Positions 45,611 through 53,797 of a stretch of 64,000 bases of DNA are shown here, piece by piece. The position numbers and the translations under genes are program-made. The DNA is from JAWVFM01 sp963841455 (GTDB taxonomy: Bacteria > Actinomycetota > Thermoleophilia > Solirubrobacterales > 70-9): assembly GCA_963841455.1 (NCBI GenBank), contig CAWJCU010000008.1, positions 62,001 to 126,000 on the forward strand. Reading direction: 5' to 3'. How positions within the stretch are numbered: the stretch's first letter is position 1; each line of letters opens with the position of its first letter. A model generated the notes under the pieces. That model saw nothing but the letters and a program-made list of their open reading frames with translations, was not told the origin of the DNA and did not search any database.

Positions 45611-46780
45611 TTGGCAGACAAGCGAGGAGCACTTCTCGGGGAACAGGCTGGTGAAGTCGAGGGCGTCGGCGAGGCCGACGGCAACTTGGACGCCGGAGAG
45701 AACGGCGTCCTCGGCGACATCGCCGAGCTTCGTGGCCTCGTCGAACAGGGGCGTGAGCAGGGCTACCTGACGTTCGAGCAGATCGCCGCGACGCTCGAGG
45801 AGGTGGAGGTCTCGAAGGAGCAGGTGAGCCACCTCCATGCCTACCTGATCGAGCACGGAATCGACGTCCTCGCCGAGAACGGCGTCACCGCGTACAAGGA
45901 GGCGAAGGCCGAGGCCGACGGCGGGAAGAAGCCCGAGCTCGACCTCACCGTCGAGCCGAGCCTCGATTCGCTGCGTCTCTACCTGCGCTCGATCGGACGA
46001 GTGGAGCTGCTCACCGCCGAGGGGGAGGTCGAGCTCGCGAAGCGCATCGAGAAGGGCGACATGGCCGCGAAGCGGCATATGGTCGAGGCGAACCTCCGCC
46101 TCGTCGTCTCGATCGCCAAGGGCTACCTCGGGCGCGGGCTCACCTTCCTCGACCTCATTCAGGAAGGGTCGCTCGGGCTGATTCGTGCGGTGGAGAAGTT
46201 CGACTACCGCCGCGGATACAAGTTCTCCACCTACGCCACATGGTGGATCAGGCAGGCGGTGACGAGGGCGATCGCCGACAAGGCGCGGACGATCCGCATC
46301 CCGGTCCACATGGTCGAGAAGCTCAACCGCGTCTCCCACGTGGAGCGCCAGCTGGTGCAGCGCCTGGGCCGCGAGCCCGAGCCGGCGGAGATTGCGGCTG
46401 AGCTTCGCTGCTCGGTTCGCGAGGTGCGCGACATCCTCCGGGTGGCGCAGATGCCCATCTCGCTCGAGAAGCCCGTGGGCGACGAGGACGACTCGGAGCT
46501 CGGCGACTTCGTCGCCGACGATGCAGGCGAGGAGCCCTACGAGGCGGCGACCGAGCACCTGCAGCGCGAGGACATCCAGCGCGCGCTCGACGCGCTGCCC
46601 GAGCGCGAGCGTCAGGTGATCGAGCTGCGTTACGGCCTCCGCGGGCACGAGCCGCTGACGCTCGAGGAGGTGGGCCGCGCCTTCGGCGTCACCCGCGAGC
46701 GCGTCCGGCAGATCGAGAACAACACGCTGAAGAAGCTGAAGCAGCTACCCGAGGCGCAGCGCCTTCGCGAGCTGGCCTGA
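45611..46780 (+). CDS. rpoD: primary sigma-70 factor (RpoD/SigA)
   Basis: Directs RNA polymerase to housekeeping promoters. 389 residues. Residues about 50-105 hold a region 1.1-like module (YLTFEQIAATLEEVEVSKEQV). Region 1.2 is SLRLYLRSIGRVELLTAEGEVELAKRI. Region 2 is HMVEANLRLVVSIAKGYLGRGL and FLDLIQEGSLGLIRAVEKF then KFSTYATWWIRQAVTRA. Region 4.2 is TLEEVGRAFGVTRERVRQIE. GGAGGAG 8 nt before the TTG fixes the start. The full region set and length support the primary factor rather than an alternative sigma. Confidence 0.93.
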   Translation: MADKRGALLGEQAGEVEGVGEADGNLDAGENGVLGDIAELRGLVEQGREQGYLTFEQIAATLEEVEVSKEQVSHLHAYLIEHGIDVLAENGVTAYKEAKAEADGGKKPELDLTVEPSLDSLRLYLRSIGRVELLTAEGEVELAKRIEKGDMAAKRHMVEANLRLVVSIAKGYLGRGLTFLDLIQEGSLGLIRAVEKFDYRRGYKFSTYATWWIRQAVTRAIADKARTIRIPVHMVEKLNRVSHVERQLVQRLGREPEPAEIAAELRCSVREVRDILRVAQMPISLEKPVGDEDDSELGDFVADDAGEEPYEAATEHLQREDIQRALDALPERERQVIELRYGLRGHEPLTLEEVGRAFGVTRERVRQIENNTLKKLKQLPEAQRLRELA

Positions 46781-46790
46781 GCGCCCGCAG

Positions 46791-47139
46791 GTGCGCGACG
46801 CCGTCCAAGTCGCCGGGACGATCGGGGCGGGCGTCTTCACGGGCGGGACGCACTTCGCCGCGGTCGTCGAGCACCGCCGCCGCGCTCGCGCAGTTCGCGC
46901 CGAGCTACCGGCGGGCGATGTACCTCGATCTCGCCGCCGCGACGGTCACGCTCGCGCTCTGCGTCACGGCGACGGCGCTCGGCGCCGACGTCCTGTGGCT
47001 GATCGCGGGGCTCGTGATCGCCGTCGCGATCCCGGTGACGTTCGCGCAGCTCGGCCTCATTCTCGTCGCCATCGCGGCCTGGGCGACCTCCGTCGTGAAG
47101 CGTGTTGTTTCGCCCCTGGCTTCGCGGGCTAGGTACTAA
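46791..47139 (+). CDS. small membrane protein (DUF1772-like), one frame break
   Basis: The GTG frame gives VRDAVQVAGTIGAGVFTGGTHFAAVVEH, then after one extra C at 46875 the frame continues as LAQFAPSYRRAMYLDLAAATVTLAL. That junction, with FxPSYRRA between helix 1 and helix 2, is typical of DUF1772/anthrone oxygenase-like four-helix proteins. Corrected length 115 residues; the last helix is shorter and less typical than in the family, so the 3' end may be altered. Function unknown. Confidence 0.5.
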
Positions 47140-47170
47140 GGGCTCAGTCAGGCCAACGAAGGAGAACGAG

Positions 47171-47350
47171 ATGCCCGAGAACACCGACGACGCCAAGGGA
47201 CGCATCAAGGAAGCGGCCGGGGACCTCACCGGCGACAAGGACCTTCAGCGCGAGGGCAAGATCGACCAGGCGGCGGGTTCCGCGAAGGAGAAGGTGGGCG
47301 ACGCCGCGGACAAGGTGAAGGAAGCGGTCACCGGCGACGACGAGGATTAG
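47171..47350 (+). CDS. CsbD-family stress-response protein
   Basis: 59 residues, highly charged and probably unstructured: DDAKGRIKEAAGDLTGDKDLQ, then EGKIDQAAGSAKEKVGDAADKVKEAV, the standard CsbD pattern. AAGGAGAACGAG lies just before the ATG. CsbD proteins are induced by general stress in other bacteria; molecular role unknown. The gene stands alone before the decayed patch around tRNA-Tyr. Confidence 0.9.
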   Translation: MPENTDDAKGRIKEAAGDLTGDKDLQREGKIDQAAGSAKEKVGDAADKVKEAVTGDDED

Positions 47351-47363
47351 GGCCTGAGCCGAC

Positions 47364-47579
47364 TCAGGCCGCCTCCGCCCACACCGGAAGGCCGCGCTTC
47401 TCGAGCACGATTCAGCCGGGGCCGTCGGCGCGGGCGACGACGAGTCCCCGGCTTTCAACCCCGCCGCGATCAAGGCAGCCTGCGGAAGCGTCAGTCGACG
47501 CTTCTGGTTGATCACCGCACGCCCACTCTTGCCGAGCTTCCGCTCGTATTTGGTCGGTGCAAATCGAGGCTGTGCGTGA
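47364..47579 (-). pseudogene. AbrB/SpoVT-like small regulator or antitoxin remnant
   Basis: One frame reads KYERKLGKSGRAVINQKRRL then TLPQAALIAAGLKAGD, like an AbrB-type swapped-hairpin DNA-binding domain. The expected continuation VVARADGPG, then IVLEKRGLPVWAEAA, is in another frame, with a TGA where Arg is expected. No ATG, GTG or TTG start exists before tRNA-Tyr. Frame shift, nonsense codon and missing start make this a decayed gene of about 70 residues. Family call is moderate. Confidence 0.55.
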
Positions 47580-47605
47580 GGAACCGACTGATCTGGCCGC
47601 GGTGA

Positions 47606-47687
47606 TGGGGGAGGCAGGAGTCGAACCTGCGAAGGCATAGCCGGACGGTTTACAGCCGCCATCCTTTGACCTCTTGGATACTCCCCC
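47606..47687 (-). tRNA. tRNA-Tyr, anticodon GTA
   Basis: Acceptor stem GGGGGAG/CTCCCCC on the minus strand, anticodon stem GGCGG/CCGTC with loop CTGTAAA (anticodon GTA), a long variable arm as expected for bacterial tRNA-Tyr, and T-arm GCAGG-TTCGACT-CCTGC. No CCA encoded. It is flanked on both sides by pseudogenes on the same strand. Confidence 0.96.
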
Positions 47688-47689
47688 TG

Positions 47690-48035
47690 GGCGCCCGATT
47701 CTATTGGCGTCATACGGAGCGGCCAGCTCGGCTCGATTTCAAATTCCGAGTATTTCGGTCCGTCAAGGGTCACCGCGTTGCGGCAGTTCAGCTGTCCCGT
47801 CGGGATAAACCACCCGCGACCATCGCCCACATGGATGAAGAGGTGGTCGCACCGGCCGGATCGAAGTGTTTGACGAGACCGTTCCAGCTCTGGTTCCCGC
47901 CCATCGTGCAAATGCGGACCTGTCACCGTCCGCGGCGACGGGAGTCGCACGAAATATGGGCTTGAAGACATTCGCCCCCTTCTCGGTGAGCCACGACATC
48001 GCCGAGAGCTCACCTCGATCGCCTGCGGGCGTGGC
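47690..48035 (-). pseudogene. PD-(D/E)XK endonuclease-like gene, decayed
   Basis: Fragments in three frames match the group I intron-type PD-(D/E)XK proteins known from actinobacteria, as I remember them: GDRGELSAMSWLTEKGANVF at the N-terminus, GGNQSWNGLVKHFDP in the middle, and CDHLFIHVGDGRGWFIP with LDGPKYSEFEIEPSWPL at the C-terminus. The catalytic Asp and Glu-x-Lys segment between the first two pieces is deleted, a stop lies between frames, and the C-terminus runs into tRNA-Tyr without a stop. The segment is visibly less GC-rich than its surroundings. Dead gene; possible past mobile insertion beside the tRNA. Confidence 0.55.
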
Positions 48036-48052
48036 CTCAACCTCGCATTATG

Positions 48053-48068
48053 GCGAACATATGTTCGC
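48053..48068. promoter_or_regulatory. perfect LexA/SOS-box-like palindrome
   Basis: GCGAACATATGTTCGC is a perfect 16-bp palindrome and fits the Gram-positive SOS box CGAAC-RNRY-GTTYG exactly. It lies about 20 nt upstream of the decayed endonuclease gene on the minus strand and about 50 nt upstream of the GH5 gene on the plus strand. Either could be, or have been, the LexA-controlled gene. Confidence 0.65.
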
Positions 48069-48105
48069 AGGCGTTCCGGACGGAATGACCGGCATGGCGG
48101 CGCCC

Positions 48106-48111
48106 TAGAAT
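48106..48111 (+). promoter_or_regulatory. -10 element of the GH5 gene
   Basis: TAGAAT with a 6-nt gap to the GTG at 48118, no Shine-Dalgarno. Leaderless layout; the SOS-like palindrome lies about 40 nt upstream of it. Confidence 0.5.
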
Positions 48112-48117
48112 CGAACC

Positions 48118-49284
48118 GTGGGCAGGGACGCTCGACCGCCGCTCGGCCACGGCGCGCATTGCGGGGCGCTTCTCGCAGTCGTGCTCGCGATGATGGGCGC
48201 CTCCTGCGGGGCCGGCCCGGAGGCCTCGGCCACCGGGACGGCGGCCCCGCTCGCCCCACTCACGGTCAAGCGCAACCACCTGGCCAACGCCACGACCGGC
48301 AAGTCCGTGCGCCTGCTCGGCGTCAACCGCTCCGGCACCGAGTACGCGTGCGCCCAGGGATGGGGGTTCACCGACTCGCCCTACCCGAACGAGCCCGACT
48401 CGGCGGCGATGATCGACGCGATCCGCTCCTGGGGGGCGAACGCCGTCCGCGTTCCGCTCAACGAGGCCTGCTGGCTCGGCACCAACGGCGTGACGCCGGA
48501 CCGGGGCGGCGCCGCCTACCAGGCCAAGATGGACAGCTACATCAAGGGCCTCGAGGCTGCGGGCCTCCATCCGATCCTCGATCTCCACAACGCCGACCCG
48601 GGCACGTACCCGGCCGGAGCAGCGACCAGCGGCCTGCGGCCGATGCCCGACGCGGAGCATGCGATCCCGTTCTGGCGCCAGGTCGCCCAGCGCTACGGGG
48701 CGGATCGCGCGATCGTCTTCGACCTCTACAACGAGCCGAACGACGTCGGCTGGCGCTGCCTGCTCGAGGGCTGCGAGATCACCTCAGACGACTACCTCGG
48801 CGACATCCCCGACTACCGCGCCGTGGGAACGCAGCGCCTGGTCGATGTCATCCGCGACGCCGGAGCGACCAACGTGATCATGGTGCCGGGCGTCCAGTGG
48901 ACCGGCGACCTGTCCCTGTGGCTCCGTTACCGCCCCAAGGACCCACTGCGCCGCATCGCGGCGTCGTTCCACAACTACGAGGGCCACCTCGGCAACTGCC
49001 GGCGCTCGTGCTGGGACGACACGGTGGCGCCGATCGCCCGGAGCTTTCCGGTCGTCACGGGCGAGATGGGCGACGTCGACTGCGACCACGACTACATCGA
49101 CTCCTACATGCGCTGGGCCGACGGCCACCGCATCTCGTACCTCGGCTGGGCCTGGAACGCAACCGACGAAGGCGCCGCCACCTGCAGCGGCGGGCCGTCG
49201 CTGATCCGCCGCTACGACGGCACGCCGACGGACTACGGCGTCGGCCTTCGAGACCACCTGCTCGCGCTCAGGTCCCGCGGCTGA
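48118..49284 (+). CDS. secreted glycoside hydrolase family 5 (cellulase-like) lipoprotein
   Basis: 388 residues. The N-terminal signal ends in a lipobox-like MGASCGAG (Cys near residue 30), so probably a surface lipoprotein. The TIM barrel shows SVRLLGVNRSGTEYAC, GANAVRVPLNEACWLG, HPILDLHNADPG, VFDLYNEPNDVGW with the acid/base Glu after Asn, SFHNYEGH and VVTGEMGDVDC with the nucleophile Glu. Several cysteine pairs suggest extracellular disulfides. It hydrolyses a beta-glucan or similar; exact substrate unknown. The only gene next to the SOS-like palindrome on this strand. Confidence 0.9.
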   Translation: MGRDARPPLGHGAHCGALLAVVLAMMGASCGAGPEASATGTAAPLAPLTVKRNHLANATTGKSVRLLGVNRSGTEYACAQGWGFTDSPYPNEPDSAAMIDAIRSWGANAVRVPLNEACWLGTNGVTPDRGGAAYQAKMDSYIKGLEAAGLHPILDLHNADPGTYPAGAATSGLRPMPDAEHAIPFWRQVAQRYGADRAIVFDLYNEPNDVGWRCLLEGCEITSDDYLGDIPDYRAVGTQRLVDVIRDAGATNVIMVPGVQWTGDLSLWLRYRPKDPLRRIAASFHNYEGHLGNCRRSCWDDTVAPIARSFPVVTGEMGDVDCDHDYIDSYMRWADGHRISYLGWAWNATDEGAATCSGGPSLIRRYDGTPTDYGVGLRDHLLALRSRG

Positions 49285-49774
49285 CGAGCCGCGACAGGAC
49301 CACCTGCGAACGCGTCCGCACCACCAGCCCGTTCCGCTGCATGTCGATTATCAACCGCTCGAGGTCCGCGTTGTCCGACGTCCGCACGCGGGCGATCGCG
49401 TCGGCCTCACCAGTGACGCTCCACGCCTCGACCACCTCGGGATGCTCGCGAAGGATCCGCGCGACCTCGTCGAGCGTGGTCCCGGGCTTGTAGAGGAGCT
49501 CCACCAGCGCCTCCGTGTTCCAGCCGAGCGCCCCATGGTCGACGAGTGCGGTGAACCCCTCGAGCGCCCCGGAGGCGAGGAGCCGGTCGATGCGGCGCTT
49601 GACCGACGGTGCCGAGAGGCTCACACGCCCGGCGATGTCGTCGTAGGTCCGCCGGCCGTCCTCCTGTAGAAGCGAAAGAATCTTGCGATCAACAGCGTCG
49701 ATATGTCTGATTATTGCGCCGGATCGGCTGAAACGGGCATTGACGCCCGCCGTAGGCCCCTCTAACGTGTTCAA
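49268..49774 (-). CDS. Lrp/AsnC-family regulator
   Basis: The core reads HIDAVDRKILSLLQEDGRRTYDDIAGRVSLSAPSVKRRIDRLL, an AsnC-type winged helix, followed by the RAM ligand domain GWNTEALVELLYKPGTTLDEVARIL and EADAIARVRTSDNADLERLIIDM. No ATG or GTG precedes the core closely; TTG 49774 gives 168 residues and is my best guess, while the conserved part begins near 49720. Divergent from the DUF6421 gene, so probably its regulator. Lrp effectors are usually amino acids, which fits the aldolase in the cluster. Confidence 0.85.
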   Translation of the reverse strand: MNTLEGPTAGVNARFSRSGAIIRHIDAVDRKILSLLQEDGRRTYDDIAGRVSLSAPSVKRRIDRLLASGALEGFTALVDHGALGWNTEALVELLYKPGTTLDEVARILREHPEVVEAWSVTGEADAIARVRTSDNADLERLIIDMQRNGLVVRTRSQVVLSRLVSRGT

Positions 49775-49800
49775 TCGCGAACGCGAGGAAGGAGACTCCC

Positions 49801-51915
49801 GTGCCAGCACACCGCAAGGTCGCCCGCGTCCTCTTTGACGAGGCGCACTCCGAGGCGTGGACGATCCGCCCCGAGGTCGCGCGCGCGGTCCAGCCCGCTC
49901 ATCCCGCCGACTCCTCATATGCCGAGGCCGCGTCGACGCTGGCCGACCGCGAGTTCGAAGTCGACGTGAACGCCGACGGCAAGCTGACCCCGGACCTCCT
50001 CGCCGGCGTCGACGTGCTGGTGATCGCCCACCCATCGGAGTCCAAGTGGGAGGCGACGGTCGGGCAGGGACCACCCCTCCTCGACGCGAGCGAGATCAAC
50101 GCCGTGGACGCGTTCGTTCGCGGCGGCGGCGGGCTCATTGCCCTGGGTGAGACAGAGCAGCACAAGTACGGGAACAACCTCAACGACCTCCTCGCCCGCT
50201 TCGGGATCGAGGTCACCAACGCGACGGTCCAGGACTACGAGCATCATCGCGAGGCCCCCTCGTGGGTCATCGCCGAGCTCGTCCGGGGTCACGACGGGCC
50301 GGCCGAGCGGCCCGCCCGCGGCGACCTCCTCGCCCGCGTCGACGAGGTCTGCTTCTACCGCGCCGCGACCCTCGCCCTCGCCAACGGCGCGCGGCCGATC
50401 GCCCGCACGCATGACACGGCATCGCCTCCGGACGCCACTCTCGCCGCGATCACGACGATGGGCGACGGGCGCGTCGCGGTCCTCTCCGACTCCGACCTCT
50501 TCGGCGACGACTGCATCGACGACCTCTCCAACCGCGAGCTCTGGCTCAACCTCGTCTACTGGGCGGCCCAGCCGGCGTTCCGCGCCGACGAGGCGCGCAT
50601 CGCATCGGGCGCCGCCGACGATCCCCTCTGGATCGACCTCCGCGACGCCGTCGCCGAGCTCCGCATCACGCAGGAGCCGGACGGCTCGGTGGACACCGCC
50701 AAGCACGAGCCCGCCCAGCTTCGTGACCTCGTCCAGCGCATCTCGCTCTCGGCGGAGGCGCTGAAGCGTCACTTCCCCCACCAGGACGAATACATCAACG
50801 CCCTCGTCTCCGACCTCGGCGCCTGGACCGCGGCCGGGTTCGGCAAGCCCGACTTCGCAAGCTCGCTCGAGGCCTTCCGCCCCGAGAGCGAGCGGCGCGA
50901 CGGAATCGAGCACCTGGTCGTGTTCCCGATGTACAAGCAGAACGCCTCCCGCAACGTCTGCTTCGAGGCGCTCATCGTGAGGGTCCCGTGGCCGGACTGG
51001 GTCGCCGAGCTCGAGGCACGCAGCTACGACAACTCCAAGTTTCTCCCGGTCACCCTCGTCGATTACACGGCCGGCTACGACTCCGAGTGCGCGGTCTTCT
51101 TCCCCGAGACGGTCTCGACGGCCGAGCGGCCGAGCGAATACCACTTCGGCGCGATCTTCTGCGACCGCGAGTCCGAGCGGTTTCGCCGCGTCTGCGGCAG
51201 GGCGGCTGACGTGCTCCACCTGAACCTCCCGCCTGACGCCGCCTGCCTGCTCGACTCGCCCGACCTCTCCCGGGACGCCTACGTCCTCTGGGATCTCGTG
51301 CACGACCGCACGCATATGCACGGCGACCTCCCCTTCGACCCGTTCATGATCCGCCAGCGAAGCCCCTACTGGATGTACTCGCTCGAGGAGCTCCGCTGCG
51401 ACCTGACGGCCTTCGGCGAGGCAGCGAAGCTCGAGCGAGAGGGCTTCACGTTCGCCCGCTACGTTCAGTACGCGATCGTCTTCGACCGCCTCTTCCGGTT
51501 CCCGATCACCGGCTCGCGCGTTCGCAACTACGACGGACTCGGCGGCCAGCTCCTGTTCGCCTTCCTCCACAAGGAGGGGTACCTGCATTGGACCGACAAC
51601 GAGCTTCGCGTGGACTGGGACCGGCTCGCCGACGGCGTCGCCGCACTGCGCGAGCGCGTGCATGGCCTGTATCACTCCGGCATCGACCGCTCGAAGCTCG
51701 CCCAGTGGATCGCCGCCCATGACCTCGTTGCGGAGTACGTGGCGCCGGCCGAGGGATCGCGGTGGGCGGCCGCCACCCGCGACCTCCCGGAGGTCGAGGA
51801 GCCGAAGGAGCTCGTCGACCTCGTTAAGGACGACGAGTTCCCGCTCAGCCTCTTCTACGTGCAGCTCAAGCCGAAGGTCGAGGACGTGCTGACGCGTGCC
51901 GGAGCTGCGGGATGA
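49801..51915 (+). CDS. DUF6421 family protein, two-domain, function unknown
   Basis: 704 residues. Residues 1 to about 260 resemble a DUF4350/class I glutamine amidotransferase-like Rossmann domain: RVLFDEAHSEAWTIRPEVA, VDVLVIAHPSES, AFVRGGGGLIALGETEQHKYGNNL and GRVAVLSDSDLFGDDCI, but no nucleophilic Cys is visible at the elbow. Residues about 300-700 form a second domain whose most striking part is LWDLVHDRTHMHGDLPFDPF (His-x3-His-x-His, about residues 498-517) followed by SLEELRCDLTAFGEAAKL, suggesting a metal centre. GGAAGGAG lies 7 nt before the GTG. The stop overlaps the SDR start (ATGA). Confidence 0.85.
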   Translation: MPAHRKVARVLFDEAHSEAWTIRPEVARAVQPAHPADSSYAEAASTLADREFEVDVNADGKLTPDLLAGVDVLVIAHPSESKWEATVGQGPPLLDASEINAVDAFVRGGGGLIALGETEQHKYGNNLNDLLARFGIEVTNATVQDYEHHREAPSWVIAELVRGHDGPAERPARGDLLARVDEVCFYRAATLALANGARPIARTHDTASPPDATLAAITTMGDGRVAVLSDSDLFGDDCIDDLSNRELWLNLVYWAAQPAFRADEARIASGAADDPLWIDLRDAVAELRITQEPDGSVDTAKHEPAQLRDLVQRISLSAEALKRHFPHQDEYINALVSDLGAWTAAGFGKPDFASSLEAFRPESERRDGIEHLVVFPMYKQNASRNVCFEALIVRVPWPDWVAELEARSYDNSKFLPVTLVDYTAGYDSECAVFFPETVSTAERPSEYHFGAIFCDRESERFRRVCGRAADVLHLNLPPDAACLLDSPDLSRDAYVLWDLVHDRTHMHGDLPFDPFMIRQRSPYWMYSLEELRCDLTAFGEAAKLEREGFTFARYVQYAIVFDRLFRFPITGSRVRNYDGLGGQLLFAFLHKEGYLHWTDNELRVDWDRLADGVAALRERVHGLYHSGIDRSKLAQWIAAHDLVAEYVAPAEGSRWAAATRDLPEVEEPKELVDLVKDDEFPLSLFYVQLKPKVEDVLTRAGAAG

Positions 51916-52626
51916 GCGGCCGGCTCGATGACCGCGTCTACGCGATCGCAGGCGCCGCCGGCGGCCTCGGGCCGACGGTCGCGCGGCGCCTCGCGGATGA
52001 GGGGGCCTCGCTGGCGCTCACCGACGTCGCGCAGGACCGGCTCGACGGCCTCGTCGCCGAGCTCTCGCTCCCCGACGACCGGGTCGATGCTCGTGTGGTC
52101 GATCTCCTCGACGAGGACGCCACCGGCGCGTGGGCCGGCGCTCTCCGCGAGCGCTTTGGCCGCGTCGACGGCTTGCTGCACCTCGTCGGAGGCTGGCGCG
52201 GCGGAGAGCCGCTCGCGACAGCCCCGCTCGCCGACTACGAGTGGCTTCACGACCTGCTAGTCCACACCGTCCAGCACGCCACCCGCGCCTTCTACAACCG
52301 ATCTCGCCGCCAGCGCCAACGGCCGGTTCGTCCTCGTCTCCTCCTCACAGGCTCAGGCTCCCGACGGCGCCAACGCCTCCTACGCGGCAACCAAAGCCGC
52401 GTCCGAGGCCTGGACCCTCGCGCTCGCGGACTCTCTGGCCGGGACCGGCGCCACAGCCAACATCCTCGTCGTCAACGCGATCCTCACCCCGAGCATGCGC
52501 GAGGAGAACCCGGACAAGGACTACCCGAGCTTCACTCCGGTCGAGGACATCGCGGAGGCCATCGCCTTTCTGTGCTCCGACTCCGGCTCGCGGATGAACG
52601 GCAAGCGGCTGCCGCTCCATCCGTGA
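51912..52626 (+). CDS. short-chain dehydrogenase/reductase, one frame break
   Basis: NAD(P)-dependent oxidoreductase. YAIAGAAGGLGPTVARRLADEG is the Gly-rich cofactor loop, HLVGGWRGGEP the NAG-equivalent region. After a +1 break at 52299, VLVSSSQAQAPDGANASYAATKAA carries the catalytic Ser and Tyr-x3-Lys. Ends FLCSDSGSRMNGKRLPLHP. Corrected length 238 codons. ATGA overlap with DUF6421 and GTGA overlap with the aldolase place it in the middle of a translationally coupled trio. Without correction it appears fused to the aldolase. Confidence 0.87.
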
Positions 52627-53684
52627 GCGGCGACGGCGCCCGCATCCACGATTTCGCCTCAGACAACCACGCGGGCGCCCATCCAGAGGTCATCGAGGCG
52701 ATCGTCGCCGCCAATCTGGGCCACTCGGGCTCCTACGGCGCCGATGGCTGGACCGAGAGGGCGGACGAAGCGTTCCGTCGCCACTTCGGCGCCGAAGCGC
52801 GGGCCTTTCCCGTCTTCAACGGGAGCGCCGCGAACGTGCTCTGCGTCGACGCGCTCACAAGGCCGCACGAGGCGGTCATCTGCGCGGCGACGGCCCACCT
52901 GAACGTCGACGAATGCGGCGCCCCCGAGCGAATCGCGGGCGTGAAGCTCCTGACGGTGGAGACCGAGCACGGCAAGTTGGAGCCCGCCGACCTCGCGCGC
53001 TGGGAGGCGAAGCGGGGCGACGAGCATCACGTGCAACCCCGCCTCGTCTCGCTGACGCAGGCCACGGAGCTCGGGACCGTCTACGCGGTGGCCGAGCTCG
53101 AGGCGATCGCCGAGGCCGCCCATGCCGTGGACATGCTCGTCCACATCGACGGTGCTCGACTCGCCAACGCGGCCGCCTCGCTCGGCGCCGGCCTCGGCGA
53201 GCTGACCACCGACCTCGGCGTCGACGCCGTGTCGTTCGGCGGCACGAAGAATGGGCTCGTCGGCGGCGAGGCCGTGGTCTTCCCTCGCGGCGAGGGCGCG
53301 GAGGGTTTTGAGTTCGTTCGCAAGCAGGGCATGCAGCTCGCCTCGAAGATGCGCTTCATCTCCGCGCAGCTCGAGGCGCTCCTCGCCGGCGACCTCTGGC
53401 TCCGCTCGGCCTCGCATGCCAACGCCATGGCTGCCCGGCTCGTGGCCGCGGTGCGCGACATCGACGGCGTCGAGACCACCCATCCCGTCGAGGCGAACGG
53501 GGTCTTCGCCCGCCTGCCGCGCCCGGCGATCGACCGCCTCCTGGCCGAGTTGCCCGGGGAGGATCCCTTCTACGTCTGGGACGAGGCCACGAACGAGGTG
53601 CGCTGGATGTGCTCCTGGGACACGACGGAGACCGACGTGGACGAGTTCGCGGCCCGCGTACGTGACGCCGTCGCCGGCGTCTAG
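52623..53684 (+). CDS. threonine aldolase/beta-eliminating lyase family (PLP)
   Basis: Fold-type I PLP enzyme, 353 residues. FASDNHAGAHPEVIEAI replaces the usual SDT start. NGSAANVLCVDAL follows, then THLN-like AATAHLNVDECGAPE (stacking His), LVHIDGARLANAAASLG with the Asp that pairs the pyridine nitrogen, and SFGGTKNGLVGGEAVVF with the Schiff-base Lys. It would cleave a beta-hydroxy amino acid to glycine plus an aldehyde or a related reaction. Its coupling to an SDR and DUF6421 suggests that product is oxidised or reduced further (inference). Confidence 0.9.
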   Translation: MSGDGARIHDFASDNHAGAHPEVIEAIVAANLGHSGSYGADGWTERADEAFRRHFGAEARAFPVFNGSAANVLCVDALTRPHEAVICAATAHLNVDECGAPERIAGVKLLTVETEHGKLEPADLARWEAKRGDEHHVQPRLVSLTQATELGTVYAVAELEAIAEAAHAVDMLVHIDGARLANAAASLGAGLGELTTDLGVDAVSFGGTKNGLVGGEAVVFPRGEGAEGFEFVRKQGMQLASKMRFISAQLEALLAGDLWLRSASHANAMAARLVAAVRDIDGVETTHPVEANGVFARLPRPAIDRLLAELPGEDPFYVWDEATNEVRWMCSWDTTETDVDEFAARVRDAVAGV

Positions 53685-53722
53685 TCGTGCCACCGGACCG
53701 TCGCTAGAGTGGAGATCCGAGC

Positions 53723-53795
53723 GCCCGGATAGCTCAGTCGGTAGAGCACCTCCATGGTAAGGAGGGGGTCGTCGGTTCGAGTCCGACTCCGGGCT
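53723..53795 (+). tRNA. tRNA-Thr, anticodon GGT
   Basis: Acceptor stem GCCCGGA/TCCGGGC, D-arm GCTCAGTCGGTAGAGC, anticodon stem CCTCC/GGAGG with loop ATGGTAA (anticodon GGT, reads ACC/ACT), T-arm GTCGG-TTCGAGT-CCGAC. No CCA encoded. The FHA gene ATG begins 2 nt after the discriminator base. Confidence 0.97.
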
Positions 53796-53797
53796 TA

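Noticed and set aside
47666..47965. Plus-strand 99-codon open frame in the tRNA-Tyr to GH5 gap
   Set aside because: It starts inside the tRNA and is antisense to the recognisable endonuclease remnant; no similarity or ribosome site.
51912..53684. Apparent SDR-threonine aldolase fusion
   Set aside because: Same artefact: a +1 break in the SDR puts its start into the aldolase frame; the true SDR stop and aldolase GTG are both visible.
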